Source: Pseudomonadota bacterium
GTDB lineage: Bacteria > Pseudomonadota > Gammaproteobacteria > Pseudomonadales > Azotimanducaceae
Direction: 5' to 3'
DNA: 27,031 nucleotides
NCBI GenBank assembly: GCA_027622495.1
Contig: JAQBYL010000005.1
Coordinates: 1 to 27,031 of the forward strand
The position numbers and the translations under genes were made by a program. The notes beneath the pieces are model-generated. The model did no database searches, was not told the DNA's origin, and saw nothing but the letters and a program-made list of their open reading frames with translations. Shown piece after piece: positions 16,308 to 24,378 of the stretch; positions within the stretch are counted from its first letter, which is position 1, and every line of letters starts with the position of its first letter.

Positions 16308-17472
16308 AGAAGAAGAGGCCGGGGACTTCTTCCTGGTAGAAGGAGAAGTCTTCGGCGCCGGTGATGCGTTCGGCGGTGTGCAGGCCGGTGGGGCCGTAGA
16401 TCCGCTGCAGGGATGGAATCATCCGGGCGGTTAGAGCTGGATCGTTGTGGGTGACGGGGACACCGGGATCAATGGTGACTGAAACAGTAGCGCCCATTGC
16501 GCCGGCGATGCTCTCGGTGATCTTGTGGATCTGCTGGTGGATGAACTCGCGCATGTCTGGATCAAAGGTGCGGATGGTTCCGCTCATTACCGCCTTGTCT
16601 GGAATGATGTTGTTTCGGATACCCCCATGAAACGTGGCCACTGTGACTACCGCCGGTGCACTGGTCACATCCACCTGGCGGGCGACGATGGTCTGCAGGG
16701 CGGTAATGATCTGTGCGCCGATCACAATCGGGTCAACACCAGCCCAGGGTCGCGCGCCGTGCGTCTGACGGCCGTGTATTTCTATGTCGAACCGCTGGGC
16801 ACTGGCCATGGCACCACCGCTGCGGTAGTTGGCAGTTCCGGCCAGGCCGTTCTGCGAGATGTGCAGACCGAACACCGCGTCCACATCCGGAGACTTGAGC
16901 ACACCCTCTTCTATCATCATGCCTGCACCGCCTTTTTCACCCTTTGGTGCGCCTTCTTCTGCGGGCTGAAAAATGAACTTGATGGTGCCATCGAACTGAT
17001 CGCGAAGGTCACTCAAGACCGATGCAGCACCCATCAGAATGGCCACGTGATTGTCATGGCCGCAGGCGTGCATCACGCTGACTTCCTGCCCCTCGTAAAT
17101 GCCGACCTCGGTGGACGCATAGGCTAAACCCGTCGTCTCTTTCACCGGCAGGCCGTCCATATCCGCTCGCAGCGCAACCACTGGTCCCGGCCCACGACCT
17201 TTGAGAATGCCTACCACACCGGTGTGCGCAATACCGGTCTGAACTTCCATCCCGAGCGACCGCAGGTGTTCGGCGACCAGTTTTGAGGTCCGGAACTCAC
17301 GGTTTGATAACTCAGGGTGCGTATGTACATCGCGGCGCCAGACGATGACCTGCTCCTCCATATCGCCCGCCAGTGCATCGATACGGGCGTGCAGATCTGT
17401 GGCGTCGTGCGGCTGTGCACTGGCAGACCCCGGGTTCAGCAGCACAAGCAAAATAAGACTGAATGTTTTCAT
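16156..17472 (-). CDS. Secreted M20-family amidohydrolase/peptidase
   Basis: The 438-residue protein starts with a signal peptide (MKTFSLILLVLLNPGSASA), so it is probably periplasmic. M20D amidohydrolase features are clear: WRRDVHTHPELS, VALRADMDGLP, MHACGHDNHVAILMG with metal-binding Cys and His, FQPAEEG with the acidic pair, RQTHGARPW, and a C-terminal TGAEDFSFY. Such enzymes cleave N-acyl amino acids, hippurate-like amides or small peptides with two divalent metals. GGAG lies before the ATG at 17472. The C-terminus looks complete, in contrast to the neighbouring AlkD-like gene whose conserved frame its last codons overlap. It is divergent from the nitroreductase. Confidence 0.92.
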   Translation of the reverse strand: MKTFSLILLVLLNPGSASAQPHDATDLHARIDALAGDMEEQVIVWRRDVHTHPELSNREFRTSKLVAEHLRSLGMEVQTGIAHTGVVGILKGRGPGPVVALRADMDGLPVKETTGLAYASTEVGIYEGQEVSVMHACGHDNHVAILMGAASVLSDLRDQFDGTIKFIFQPAEEGAPKGEKGGAGMMIEEGVLKSPDVDAVFGLHISQNGLAGTANYRSGGAMASAQRFDIEIHGRQTHGARPWAGVDPIVIGAQIITALQTIVARQVDVTSAPAVVTVATFHGGIRNNIIPDKAVMSGTIRTFDPDMREFIHQQIHKITESIAGAMGATVSVTIDPGVPVTHNDPALTARMIPSLQRIYGPTGLHTAERITGAEDFSFYQEEVPGLFFFIGARPADIPPEKAIPNHSPYFYIDEAALLPGVRAMSSLAIDYLQSTQPQ

Positions 17473-17606
17473 TTTGGCTCCGGTACCAGGTCGGACAAAC
17501 GGTGAGTGCGCTTTCGCGCAGGACACAAGCTTACCTGAATGCACGGCCGGGCAAATTTTTGAGTACACTCTTCAACCAGAAGAACTTTCACTTATGGATG
17601 ACACAA

Positions 17607-18236
17607 ATGGACTTTGATACCAACATCACCGATGAACTGCTCGCCACCACGCGCGCGGTTCGCAAGCGTCTCGATCTGACCCGTCCGGTGCCTCGAGAGG
17701 TGATCTCGAACTGCCTCGATCTGGCGGTTCAGGCACCCACCGGATCCAACTCCCAGACCTGGCGCTGGCTGATCGTGGAAGACGCCGACAAACGCAAAGC
17801 GCTCGCTGAGCTGTATAAAAAGAGTGCATCCGGTTACCTCGCGAGTGCCGCCGAGCAAGCCGGTGACGACCAGACCAAGCGGGTATTTTCCTCGGCCATG
17901 TACCTGATGGATCACCTGCATGAAGTTCCCGTCCACGTCATTCCCTGCGTCGAAGGTCGCCCCCCTGCAGGGACACCGGCGGCAATGATGGCGGGTCTGT
18001 TCGGCTCTATTTTTCCTGCGGTCTGGAGTTTTCAACTGGCGCTGCGCTCCAGAGGTCTGGGTTCTGTGCTCACCACGCTGCATCTGCTTCAGGAAGAGGC
18101 CGCCGCGGAATTGCTGGGCATCCCCGACAATGTGATGCAGGTGGCCCTGCTTCCGGTCGCCTACACCAAGGGCACCGATTTCAAACGCGCTAATCGGCCG
18201 CCTGTTTCGGACATCACCCACTGGAACAGCTGGTAA
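17607..18236 (+). CDS. Nitroreductase family protein
   Basis: The 209-residue flavoprotein of the nitroreductase family has TTRAVRKRLDLTRPVPREVI at the N-terminus, the FMN-contacting AVQAPTGSNSQTWRW block, SFQLALRSRGLGSVLTTLHL and a C-terminal segment ending SDITHWNSW. It would use FMN and NAD(P)H to reduce a small electrophile; the substrate is unknown. Two in-frame ATGs lie at 17598 and 17607; the second, preceded by GGA, gives the family's expected N-terminus. The 134-base divergent gap upstream contains TACACT at 17564-17569 as a possible -10, but no good -35, and a TGCGC/GCGCA hairpin at 17507-17520. Confidence 0.9.
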   Translation: MDFDTNITDELLATTRAVRKRLDLTRPVPREVISNCLDLAVQAPTGSNSQTWRWLIVEDADKRKALAELYKKSASGYLASAAEQAGDDQTKRVFSSAMYLMDHLHEVPVHVIPCVEGRPPAGTPAAMMAGLFGSIFPAVWSFQLALRSRGLGSVLTTLHLLQEEAAAELLGIPDNVMQVALLPVAYTKGTDFKRANRPPVSDITHWNSW

Positions 18237-18243
18237 TACTCCG

Positions 18244-18281
18244 ACCAGCACTGGAAACGCAAAATGTGCCGGTGCTGGTTT
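18244..18281. terminator. Bidirectional terminator hairpin
   Basis: CCAGCACTGG (18245-18254) pairs with CCGGTGCTGG (18269-18278) over ten positions with one G-T pair, around a 14-base loop, and A18244 with T18279 extends it. A short TTT follows. It occupies the gap between the convergent nitroreductase and 89-residue genes, as expected for a shared terminator. Confidence 0.5.
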
Positions 18282-18295
18282 GGAACGCGTTGGGC

Positions 18296-18565
18296 TCAGC
18301 GATTCAGCCGCTGCTTCACCACCGATTCAAAATCGGCGAAATAGCGGCTGATATCGCGCAGATCGAACTCACTCAAAATCTGCGTGTTGGCCTCATGCTC
18401 GAGCAGAAACTGGAACGCCTGCACCAGCACCCACTCATGTGTGACCATGCCACCGCACAGTTCGCGAAAGTATTCCTGTGACATGTGCACCCTGTGGCGT
18501 GTCTCGGTTTCGCCATCGACAACCACCTCATAGGTGTTCGCCTCGACCATACTCACACTGATCAT
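18296..18565 (-). CDS. 89-residue protein of unknown function
   Basis: The small acidic soluble protein starts with beta-like sequence (ANTYEVVVDGETETRHRVHM) and continues with helices (QEYFRELCGG, THEWVLVQAFQFLLEHE) and an ISRYFADFESVVKQRL end. I do not recognise the family. It follows the TonB-C lipoprotein gene by 21 bases on the same strand and so belongs to the PhyH-led operon. An internal ATG at 18550 (MVEAN) is a reasonable alternative start; neither has a strong ribosome site. The ordered secondary-structure pattern and operon position support a real gene. Confidence 0.75.
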   Translation of the reverse strand: MISVSMVEANTYEVVVDGETETRHRVHMSQEYFRELCGGMVTHEWVLVQAFQFLLEHEANTQILSEFDLRDISRYFADFESVVKQRLNR

Positions 18566-18586
18566 GCTTGAGCGGTGATCGACTGG

Positions 18587-18946
18587 TTAAAGGTCAGCAT
18601 ACACATCGTCCTCGTCAAGCCGGAAAGTGACCCGGCTGACAACACCGCGCACCGCTTGCGGCTGGCCGTCGAGGATCGGCGCTTTGTATCTCCAGCTCAG
18701 GATCGTCTCCTTTGCGGCTTCATCGAACACCCCCTGGGGTCGCGCTTCAACAACCTCAACATCACTCACTACACCGTCAACATCGATGTTGTAGCGGACG
18801 ACGACGTAACCCTCGATACCGCTTTGTTTCGCAGCCTCAGGGTAGACGGGCCCAACTTCATTGATGAGCTCAATCGGCCGGTTATAGGTTCCCAGGCAAC
18901 CCGTAAGCAGTCCTCCTACTACCAGAGCCCACCAGATTGCTCTCAT
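18587..18946 (-). CDS. Lipoprotein with TonB C-terminal domain
   Basis: The 119-residue protein has a short signal and lipobox LLTGC, with the lipid-attached Cys at residue 17. A single TonB C-terminal-like domain follows: PVYPEAAKQSGIEGYVVVRY, VSDVEVVEARPQGVFDEAAKE, then ILSWRYKAPILDGQPQ. It lacks the N-terminal membrane helix and proline-rich spacer of an energy-transducing TonB, so it is unlikely to energise transport by itself. As a lipoprotein it might contact peptidoglycan or an outer-membrane receptor. Its ATG overlaps the stop of the upstream PhyH gene (ATGA), giving translational coupling, and the 89-residue gene follows. Confidence 0.88.
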   Translation of the reverse strand: MRAIWWALVVGGLLTGCLGTYNRPIELINEVGPVYPEAAKQSGIEGYVVVRYNIDVDGVVSDVEVVEARPQGVFDEAAKETILSWRYKAPILDGQPQAVRGVVSRVTFRLDEDDVYADL

Positions 18947-19743
18947 GCGGGTTGGCCCTGGCGCAGAATGGGGTACTGCCAGTCCGGATTGCTGGCCGGT
19001 TGTGGCGGTTTGCCGTGCGGGTGCATGACTGCACCGTCGGCCGCGTACTGCAGGATATAAGCTTTACGCGTGGCGTCGGTCAGGTTAGGACCGGTGCGAT
19101 GCGGTGTGAGGCTCGAAAAAACCGCGATGGAACCGGCTTTCAATTCCAGCGCACGCGCACCCTCCGGCGCCTGCACACAGCTGAAGCCCAGATCGGTCCA
19201 TTGATGCGCAAAAGTGCCGCGCCGGTGCATGCCCGGCAGAATCCAGGGGCAACCGTTGTCGAGGGTCGCGTCAGTCAGGGCCAGCCAGCAGGTCAGGTAC
19301 TGCTGCGGTTCCAGGTACGTGTAGCCATTATCCTGGTGCCAGGGAAATTCATCCGGCGTGGCCGGTTTTTTATAAACCAGTTGATCCCAGTACAGCCGCA
19401 CATCGGGGCCGATGAGATCCGCGCACAAGGCCTGAAAGACCGGATGGCGGGAAAAATCTGCCAGGAGCCCGGAACGCGCAACCAGGTGCGGTGAAAAGAT
19501 GATGTCTTCGGCCCGCGCAATGCCGAATTTCTGATCTTTCCGGGTGCGCAGGAAGGCAACCGATTCTGCCTCCAGCGGATCTATTGCATCGATCACCGCC
19601 TGAATCTGCGGTTGCGTGAACGCATCGGTCAAAATAAAACCACCGTCTTCGCCATAGGCCTGCGCCTGGGCGTCAGAAATGATCTGGAACGGTCCGGTTG
19701 GCGTAGTCCAGCTGAACTGAGTGTTGAGCGAATGAAGCTGCAT
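18943..19743 (-). CDS. Phytanoyl-CoA dioxygenase (PhyH) family protein
   Basis: The 266-residue Fe(II)/2-oxoglutarate-dependent oxygenase has the iron triad visible as H136 and D138 (FPWHQDNGYTYLEP) and H215 (LTPHRTGPN), with R226 placed to bind 2-oxoglutarate. ALTDATLDNGCPWILPGMHR is typical of the family. Members hydroxylate phytanoyl-CoA, ectoine, halogenated or other small substrates; the substrate here is not known. The start is chosen at MQLHSL (19743); an in-frame ATG at 19782 would add 13 residues, and neither has a strong ribosome site. It heads an operon with the TonB-C lipoprotein and is divergent from a second PhyH cluster. Confidence 0.9.
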   Translation of the reverse strand: MQLHSLNTQFSWTTPTGPFQIISDAQAQAYGEDGGFILTDAFTQPQIQAVIDAIDPLEAESVAFLRTRKDQKFGIARAEDIIFSPHLVARSGLLADFSRHPVFQALCADLIGPDVRLYWDQLVYKKPATPDEFPWHQDNGYTYLEPQQYLTCWLALTDATLDNGCPWILPGMHRRGTFAHQWTDLGFSCVQAPEGARALELKAGSIAVFSSLTPHRTGPNLTDATRKAYILQYAADGAVMHPHGKPPQPASNPDWQYPILRQGQPA

Positions 19744-19857
19744 CGGTGTCTGCACTTGAATGGACAATCGAAAGGATCGCATCTTGAAAGTGCTGCGTGC
19801 AACTCTATCGCGGCGTGTAGCGCAGTACCCAGCAGACTCCATGGTATTCTGCGCAAC

Positions 19858-20124
19858 ATGACACAGCGGCAACAGGTTCTGGTTCTTTACCTCAAGAGTT
19901 CGGCGCTCGATTCCGAGACACTCGCATGGGCCGAATACGATGGCAGCGGTCAGACCCGCCACATGGCCGGTGACAAAGATGAACCACCTTACCGGACCGG
20001 TGTGCATGCGCTGATGGATGGCTGGCGACTGCTGCAGATCAGCCCCCTGACCGCCCACCCGAACGGGGCGGAATTTGATCTGAGCTATCTGAAATACGAA
20101 TTTCTGTTTGAAAAACTGGTGTGA
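19858..20124 (+). CDS. 88-residue protein of unknown function upstream of a PhyH gene
   Basis: The small protein begins MTQRQQVLVLYLKSSALDS and contains AWAEYDGSG, a polar middle, ALMDGWRLLQISPL, and an end SYLKYEFLFEKLV. The frame is open well upstream to 19612, but that part is antisense to the minus-strand PhyH gene, so ATG 19858 is preferred. I do not recognise a named family; I have the impression that similar small proteins occur in marine gammaproteobacteria. It ends five bases before the second PhyH gene and is likely co-translated with it. A GAG lies before the PhyH start but no clear ribosome site before this one. Confidence 0.7.
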   Translation: MTQRQQVLVLYLKSSALDSETLAWAEYDGSGQTRHMAGDKDEPPYRTGVHALMDGWRLLQISPLTAHPNGAEFDLSYLKYEFLFEKLV

Positions 20125-20129
20125 GATAA

Positions 20130-21056
20130 ATGAGTGACCTGCTGACCTCCCGACAGATGGCATCGTTCGTTGCGCGCGGTTTCCTCGCCTTCGAGGCCAT
20201 CGTCCCCGAGACGCTTAACCAGCGTTTTCTCGCTGATGTTGGCGATGTTGATCCGGCAGAAATTTCCAGCATCGCCGATCACTACGCCAAGGTTATGTCG
20301 CGCAGTACCATCCCGGTGGTTGCCGCGGGGACGCCGCTTCAGAATGCCTATCCTTCCGACAGCGCCCTCGGCGAACTCATCAAAGTACCGCAGATCGCCG
20401 GGGCGATTGCGAGCCTGGTTGGCGAGGGTTGTGTTTTCGACCACCACTTTCTGCACATCACCTTTCCACCGCATTTTTCTAAAAGCATGGGGCAGAAGCC
20501 TGTTTCGCAGCACACCCATCAGGACTCCACCATCGATCCACGCAAGGCGTTCGACATCCAGCTGCTGTATTTTCCGCACAAAGTCGTCCGTGAAATGGGC
20601 GGCACCCGCTATCTGCCGGGATCTCACCTGCGGCGCGTGAGTGAAGCAGCCATCGGCCGCTACCAGAACATCCGCGGGCAGCAGCACGTGGTCTGCGAGG
20701 CGGGCACAGTCATCGTTTTCCACCACGGGATGTGGCACGGTGGCGGTGTGAACCAGTCCGACGCCTTGCGCTATATGTTCAAGATCCGGCTTGCACCGGC
20801 CATTGCCCAGCATCGTCTGTGGGACACAAGCGATCTGCCCAACGATCACGCTCAGCAGCGGCCGATTTTCTGGTTGGATCCGAACGCCGAACGGGATCCC
20901 ATTCATGCCACCCTCACCCAGCCGGAACCCTGGTTTGAATACGACACTGGCCGTCTTGAGTATCTGAACCGCATCCGCATGTGGCGTTACCTGCTGGGGG
21001 ACGCAAGTTTCGATGCCGACTACTGGCTGACCCGGGTGGAGAACGAGTTTGCTTAG
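20130..21056 (+). CDS. Phytanoyl-CoA dioxygenase (PhyH) family protein
   Basis: The 308-residue Fe(II)/2-oxoglutarate oxygenase is distinct in sequence from the PhyH protein on the opposite strand. The iron ligands are visible as H130 and D132 in SQHTHQDSTID and H203 in HHGMWHGGG, with R214 following as the likely 2-oxoglutarate anchor. GGTRYLPGSHLRRVSE is a typical PhyH block. A C-terminal extension (WFEYDTGRLEYLNRIRMWRY) follows the core. The substrate is unknown. It lies five bases after the 88-residue gene, and the DUF2970 gene begins about 20 bases after its stop. Confidence 0.9.
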   Translation: MSDLLTSRQMASFVARGFLAFEAIVPETLNQRFLADVGDVDPAEISSIADHYAKVMSRSTIPVVAAGTPLQNAYPSDSALGELIKVPQIAGAIASLVGEGCVFDHHFLHITFPPHFSKSMGQKPVSQHTHQDSTIDPRKAFDIQLLYFPHKVVREMGGTRYLPGSHLRRVSEAAIGRYQNIRGQQHVVCEAGTVIVFHHGMWHGGGVNQSDALRYMFKIRLAPAIAQHRLWDTSDLPNDHAQQRPIFWLDPNAERDPIHATLTQPEPWFEYDTGRLEYLNRIRMWRYLLGDASFDADYWLTRVENEFA

Positions 21057-21078
21057 CGTGCGTTATGCGCGCTCCACG

Positions 21079-21282
21079 ATGAAAGACGATAGCCCAGAAA
21101 AATTGACCGTCTGGCAAATGCTCGGCAGCGTGCTCGCTGCCGCATTTGGTGTGCAGAGTGGCCGCAATCGCGAACGCGACTTCACCTCCGGGAAGGCCAG
21201 TCACTTCATCATTCTGGGTATTGGTTTTACGGTGGTGTTTGTGCTGGTGCTGATCGGGGTAGTCAACCTGGTGCTGAGCTGA
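21079..21282 (+). CDS. DUF2970 small membrane protein
   Basis: The 67-residue protein matches DUF2970: LTVWQMLGSVLAAAFGVQSG, then NRERDFTSGKASHFI, then one C-terminal transmembrane helix (LGIGFTVVFVLVLIGVVNLV). The family is common in proteobacteria and has no established function. ATG 21079 gives the usual length; the open frame continues upstream to a TTG at 21049 inside the PhyH gene. It probably shares the PhyH transcript. Its stop is followed by a weak AACGG/CCGTT hairpin (21286-21302) before the convergent kinase gene. Confidence 0.88.
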   Translation: MKDDSPEKLTVWQMLGSVLAAAFGVQSGRNRERDFTSGKASHFIILGIGFTVVFVLVLIGVVNLVLS

Positions 21283-21313
21283 CTCAACGGTTAGCACCCG
21301 TTACCGATCGCTT

Positions 21314-22291
21314 CTAAATCCGTCTGAGCAAAGTATGTTCCTGCTCCTGCAGCAACTTCAGTGCAGTGAATTGTCTGCGCGCACGAACCAGATTCTCATC
21401 GCTCGCACTGACCTTGAAGTACTGATTTCCGTTCAGATAGTCGGTTAAATACCGCACACCCAGCATGTAGCAGACGTGTTGCGGCGCCAGCACACAGACT
21501 TCCCCAGCACGATCCTCCTCACTTCCTTCGCGAAACCCACTGACCAGGGCAGCAAATCCATCCACCCACAATGCGCCCTTACGGATCACAGCCGATCGGA
21601 TCAGATCACCCAGATCCCACGCCCAATGCCCCCACATGACAGTGTCGAGATCCACCACCGCGGCCACCTGACCAGCCGAACTGAACAACAGGTTATTGAG
21701 TTTGCAGTCACCATGGATATAGGCGTTGGGTTCAATCAGGGATTGATCAAACCGGCTTCGCCGAGCCATAACCACATCATGCTCCGCCTGCACAGACTGA
21801 GGCACGCTTGCGTCTGCAACACAATCATACTCGGCGAGATAATGTTGAAGCCGCAGAAAATCACCGATGGTGTCTTTCAATCGTGGCCCAGGCAGATCTT
21901 TGAGCAAAGCCTGCGTTCGGCCAAACACCCAACCGGCTGTGTGCGCCTGTTCCGGTGTTTGCAGTTCCGGCAGAACCCTGCCATCCACAACATGCGTCCA
22001 GCATCGCCACCATTGACCCTCGCCATCCACATAAGCAGACCGGCCATGCACAGTCTGCAGAACTTGTGGAACCCAGCCTGGCGCGCGGTTATTCAGATGC
22101 CTGACCACCCGTTCAACATTACTCATAACCAGTGAAGGATCTGCAAACACGCGCAGGTTCAATCGCTGCAACACGCGATTGCCAGTACGACCTGGCACCA
22201 GCCAGGTGTCGTTGATGTGGCCTTCACCCAAGGGAGCGGCACCTGACCCGAGTTCCCAGGCCGAAAGAACATCCGACCCCAGTTCCATCAA
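21314..22291 (-). CDS. APH-family phosphotransferase, N-acetylhexosamine 1-kinase-like
   Basis: The 325-residue kinase of the aminoglycoside phosphotransferase/choline kinase fold has the N-terminal loop GEGHINDTWLV, reminiscent of N-acetylhexosamine 1-kinase (NahK). The catalytic loop is IHGDCKLNNLLF (D195), and the metal-binding segment VVDLDTVMWG carries D214 and D216. Its ATG overlaps the stop of the upstream GH20 hexosaminidase gene by four bases, so the two are coupled. NahK-type enzymes phosphorylate GlcNAc or GalNAc at C1. Product release by GH20 followed by phosphorylation here is a sensible route, but the substrate is inferred from context. Resistance to aminoglycosides is not suggested. 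Confidence 0.82.
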   Translation of the reverse strand: MMELGSDVLSAWELGSGAAPLGEGHINDTWLVPGRTGNRVLQRLNLRVFADPSLVMSNVERVVRHLNNRAPGWVPQVLQTVHGRSAYVDGEGQWWRCWTHVVDGRVLPELQTPEQAHTAGWVFGRTQALLKDLPGPRLKDTIGDFLRLQHYLAEYDCVADASVPQSVQAEHDVVMARRSRFDQSLIEPNAYIHGDCKLNNLLFSSAGQVAAVVDLDTVMWGHWAWDLGDLIRSAVIRKGALWVDGFAALVSGFREGSEEDRAGEVCVLAPQHVCYMLGVRYLTDYLNGNQYFKVSASDENLVRARRQFTALKLLQEQEHTLLRRI

Positions 22292-24261
22292 CCGTCTACT
22301 CCGGCTGACCCTGCAGAACCCGATGTACTCAAGGCCAGAATGTATTCATCTGCCGGTTGCGCACAGGTTGCAAACCGCACCTGCGCCTCACGCTCATCGA
22401 TCAAACCATCTGCCAGATCCAGCACCGTGGCTGTGAAAAGAGTCAGCGCCTGAACCACTGCCACCAGGTCCTCGGGCCAGGGTTGATTTATCTGTGCATG
22501 CCAGGCTGCGTTGAGTTCCCGCATCTGCTCGGTGGCTTCACGGTCTCCTGCCAGCGACGCGACAACCTGCTGATTTATCCGGCGTGCCGGTAGACTTTCA
22601 GAAGGCAGGATGTCGGCCGCTCGATTGAGCGATGAGGTGGTGTCGTAGGGTCGCGCCTGGGGCATCTCGCGCCCTTGCAGACGCGCCGCTAAAGCGGTGG
22701 CGCCGAGCAGACGGGCATACCATTTGACCGGTTCCACCAGCCTGGTCATCTCGATCTGCTGTTCATTCAAACCCAGATCAAGAAGCTGCCGATGCACGCG
22801 CGTGGTCAGATCGAGAACAGAGCTTTCAGCCAGATAATCGGCACTGGCCTGCAGCCGGTCATACATGCTGGCAAGGTCGGTGCAATCGGCAGCGGACCAG
22901 AATCGCTCCGCCAGGGCTGGCAAACGGGTCCACAGGCGCACATCCAGCACCTCATCCTCGACCAGTTCGCTCCACAGACAGGCTTCTGCACCGAGAACCC
23001 CCTGAAGATCCAGTTCGGTGCCTGTCTTGCCCTGGCGCCACTGATGCGTCCACTTCATCCCTTCGGCCACATGATCAAAGCGCCTGTCTTTCAGCAGGTC
23101 ATCTTCCAGTTGCACTAAAGTGCTCTCCGGACTTTGCGGGTCATAGCGGTAGTACACGTCTGCAGGATAAAACAGATCCAGATAGTAGCCGGATGAAACG
23201 ATCACCTTGTGACCCGCAGCCAAAGCGCGATTGCGTGCAGTTGCACCGCGCCAGGTCTGGACAATGACACTGGATGCTACATCGTCGTGCAGGACTTCAT
23301 CCCAGCCGATGATGTTGCGATTGTGGCTGGCAGCGATATCGGCAACGCGGCCGATGAAGTACGCCTGCAGGGCCGCAATGTCAGGGATCGCGCGCTCATG
23401 CATGAATGTCTGCACCGCCCTACTTTCAGACCACCACGCTGGATGCACTTCATCGCCGCCGATGTGGATCAGTGAGTCGGGGAAGATCTCTGCAAGTTCA
23501 CCGATGAGGGCATCCACTACATCGTAGGTCAGCTCACGTGTCGGATCGAGACAGGCTTTGTGAACACCAAAGCGGATCGTCGGCGCAACATCCTTGAGCC
23601 CGAGCTCAGGCAACCCGACAAGCCAGCAGGTGACATGGCCTGGCATGTCGAGCTCCGGTATCACCCTTATGCCACGCGCAGTGGCAGCTTCGATCACCCG
23701 GTGTAAATCCGCAACGCTGTAAGCCTGCGCCGACATAAGCTCAGGGTAGCGGGTGCTTGGAAAACGAAATCCCTGATCATCCGACAGATGCAGGTGCAGC
23801 ACATTCAGTTTGAACAGTTCCATGATGTCGAGCGTTCGCTCGAGCGCCTCAACACCGATGAAGTGCCGTGCGGTGTCGAGCATGAGACCACGCCAGCCGA
23901 AACGCGGTGTATCTTCGATCAGCAGATGGGGAACGGATGACGCACCCAGGAGCTGCCGCAACGTGGCAAGACCGCGCAGCATACCGATGTCGGTCGGCGC
24001 ATTGATATCGACACCGTCTTCGTTGATCAGCAGCCGATAACCTTCATCGGCATTCTCAAGATCGGTTGCCTCGCCGCCGTTCAGGGTCACCAGCAGATCG
24101 TCCGTGCTTTCGTCATTCGATCGCAGGTGTCGTTCCAGCGCTTTTTTTACCCGCGGGGAGACTTGCGGACCCGCACGAACACGCAGGTTTGCTGTGCTGA
24201 CGGACTGAGTTTCGTCAATGACGAGTTTTTGTGGCCAGGGCATCAGGGGCAGGTCAGACAT
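22288..24261 (-). CDS. Beta-N-acetylhexosaminidase, GH20 family
   Basis: The 657-residue glycoside hydrolase has an N-terminal GH20b-like domain (about 1-115). A catalytic barrel follows from TPRFGWRGLMLDTARHF (about 118), with LNVLHLHLSDDQGFRF, VIPELDMPGHV and the catalytic pair D270-E271 in HIGGDEVHP. ALAERFWS lies near the barrel end. Roughly 190 more residues form a helical C-terminal extension. No signal peptide is present, so it probably acts in the cytoplasm on imported chito-oligosaccharides or muropeptide sugars, releasing terminal GlcNAc or GalNAc. The kinase-like gene overlaps its stop. TTAGG lies before the ATG at 24261. Confidence 0.93.
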   Translation of the reverse strand: MSDLPLMPWPQKLVIDETQSVSTANLRVRAGPQVSPRVKKALERHLRSNDESTDDLLVTLNGGEATDLENADEGYRLLINEDGVDINAPTDIGMLRGLATLRQLLGASSVPHLLIEDTPRFGWRGLMLDTARHFIGVEALERTLDIMELFKLNVLHLHLSDDQGFRFPSTRYPELMSAQAYSVADLHRVIEAATARGIRVIPELDMPGHVTCWLVGLPELGLKDVAPTIRFGVHKACLDPTRELTYDVVDALIGELAEIFPDSLIHIGGDEVHPAWWSESRAVQTFMHERAIPDIAALQAYFIGRVADIAASHNRNIIGWDEVLHDDVASSVIVQTWRGATARNRALAAGHKVIVSSGYYLDLFYPADVYYRYDPQSPESTLVQLEDDLLKDRRFDHVAEGMKWTHQWRQGKTGTELDLQGVLGAEACLWSELVEDEVLDVRLWTRLPALAERFWSAADCTDLASMYDRLQASADYLAESSVLDLTTRVHRQLLDLGLNEQQIEMTRLVEPVKWYARLLGATALAARLQGREMPQARPYDTTSSLNRAADILPSESLPARRINQQVVASLAGDREATEQMRELNAAWHAQINQPWPEDLVAVVQALTLFTATVLDLADGLIDEREAQVRFATCAQPADEYILALSTSGSAGSAGVDG

Positions 24262-24281
24262 GCGCCTAATCTTAGCAGTGT

Positions 24282-24357
24282 GGGCATCGCAGCGGCGTAA
24301 ATCCTGGCGCCTTGAGCAGGCCCGATGCCCGTGCGACTATCGCCGCTACATCAAGGC
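24282..24357. repeat. Interleaved inverted repeats in the GH20/SIS divergent gap
   Basis: Three inverted repeat pairs are interleaved. GGGCATCG (24282-24289) pairs with CGATGCCC (24323-24330), AGCGGCG (24291-24297) with CGCCGCT (24341-24347), and GCCTTGA (24309-24315) with TCAAGGC (24351-24357). Because they cross rather than nest, they would form a pseudoknot or alternative structures in RNA, or could be operator half-sites in DNA. Confidence 0.4.
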
Positions 24358-24378
24358 CCAACAATGAAGTGAGGACAC

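Noticed and set aside
16525..17127. Plus-strand open frame of about 200 residues
   Set aside because: It is antisense to the M20 amidohydrolase, with no motif support.
19612..19857. Upstream extension of the 88-residue gene
   Set aside because: It lies antisense to the minus-strand PhyH N-terminus and its divergent gap; ATG 19858 gives a compact plausible protein.
20085..20906. Long minus-strand open frame of about 273 residues
   Set aside because: It is antisense to the second PhyH gene, with no domain signal of its own.
21476..22135. Plus-strand open frame of about 219 residues
   Set aside because: It is antisense to the kinase gene, which has intact catalytic motifs.
21314..22291. Aminoglycoside resistance gene
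   Set aside because: The APH fold is shared by many metabolic kinases; the GHINDTW loop and overlap with GH20 favour sugar phosphorylation.
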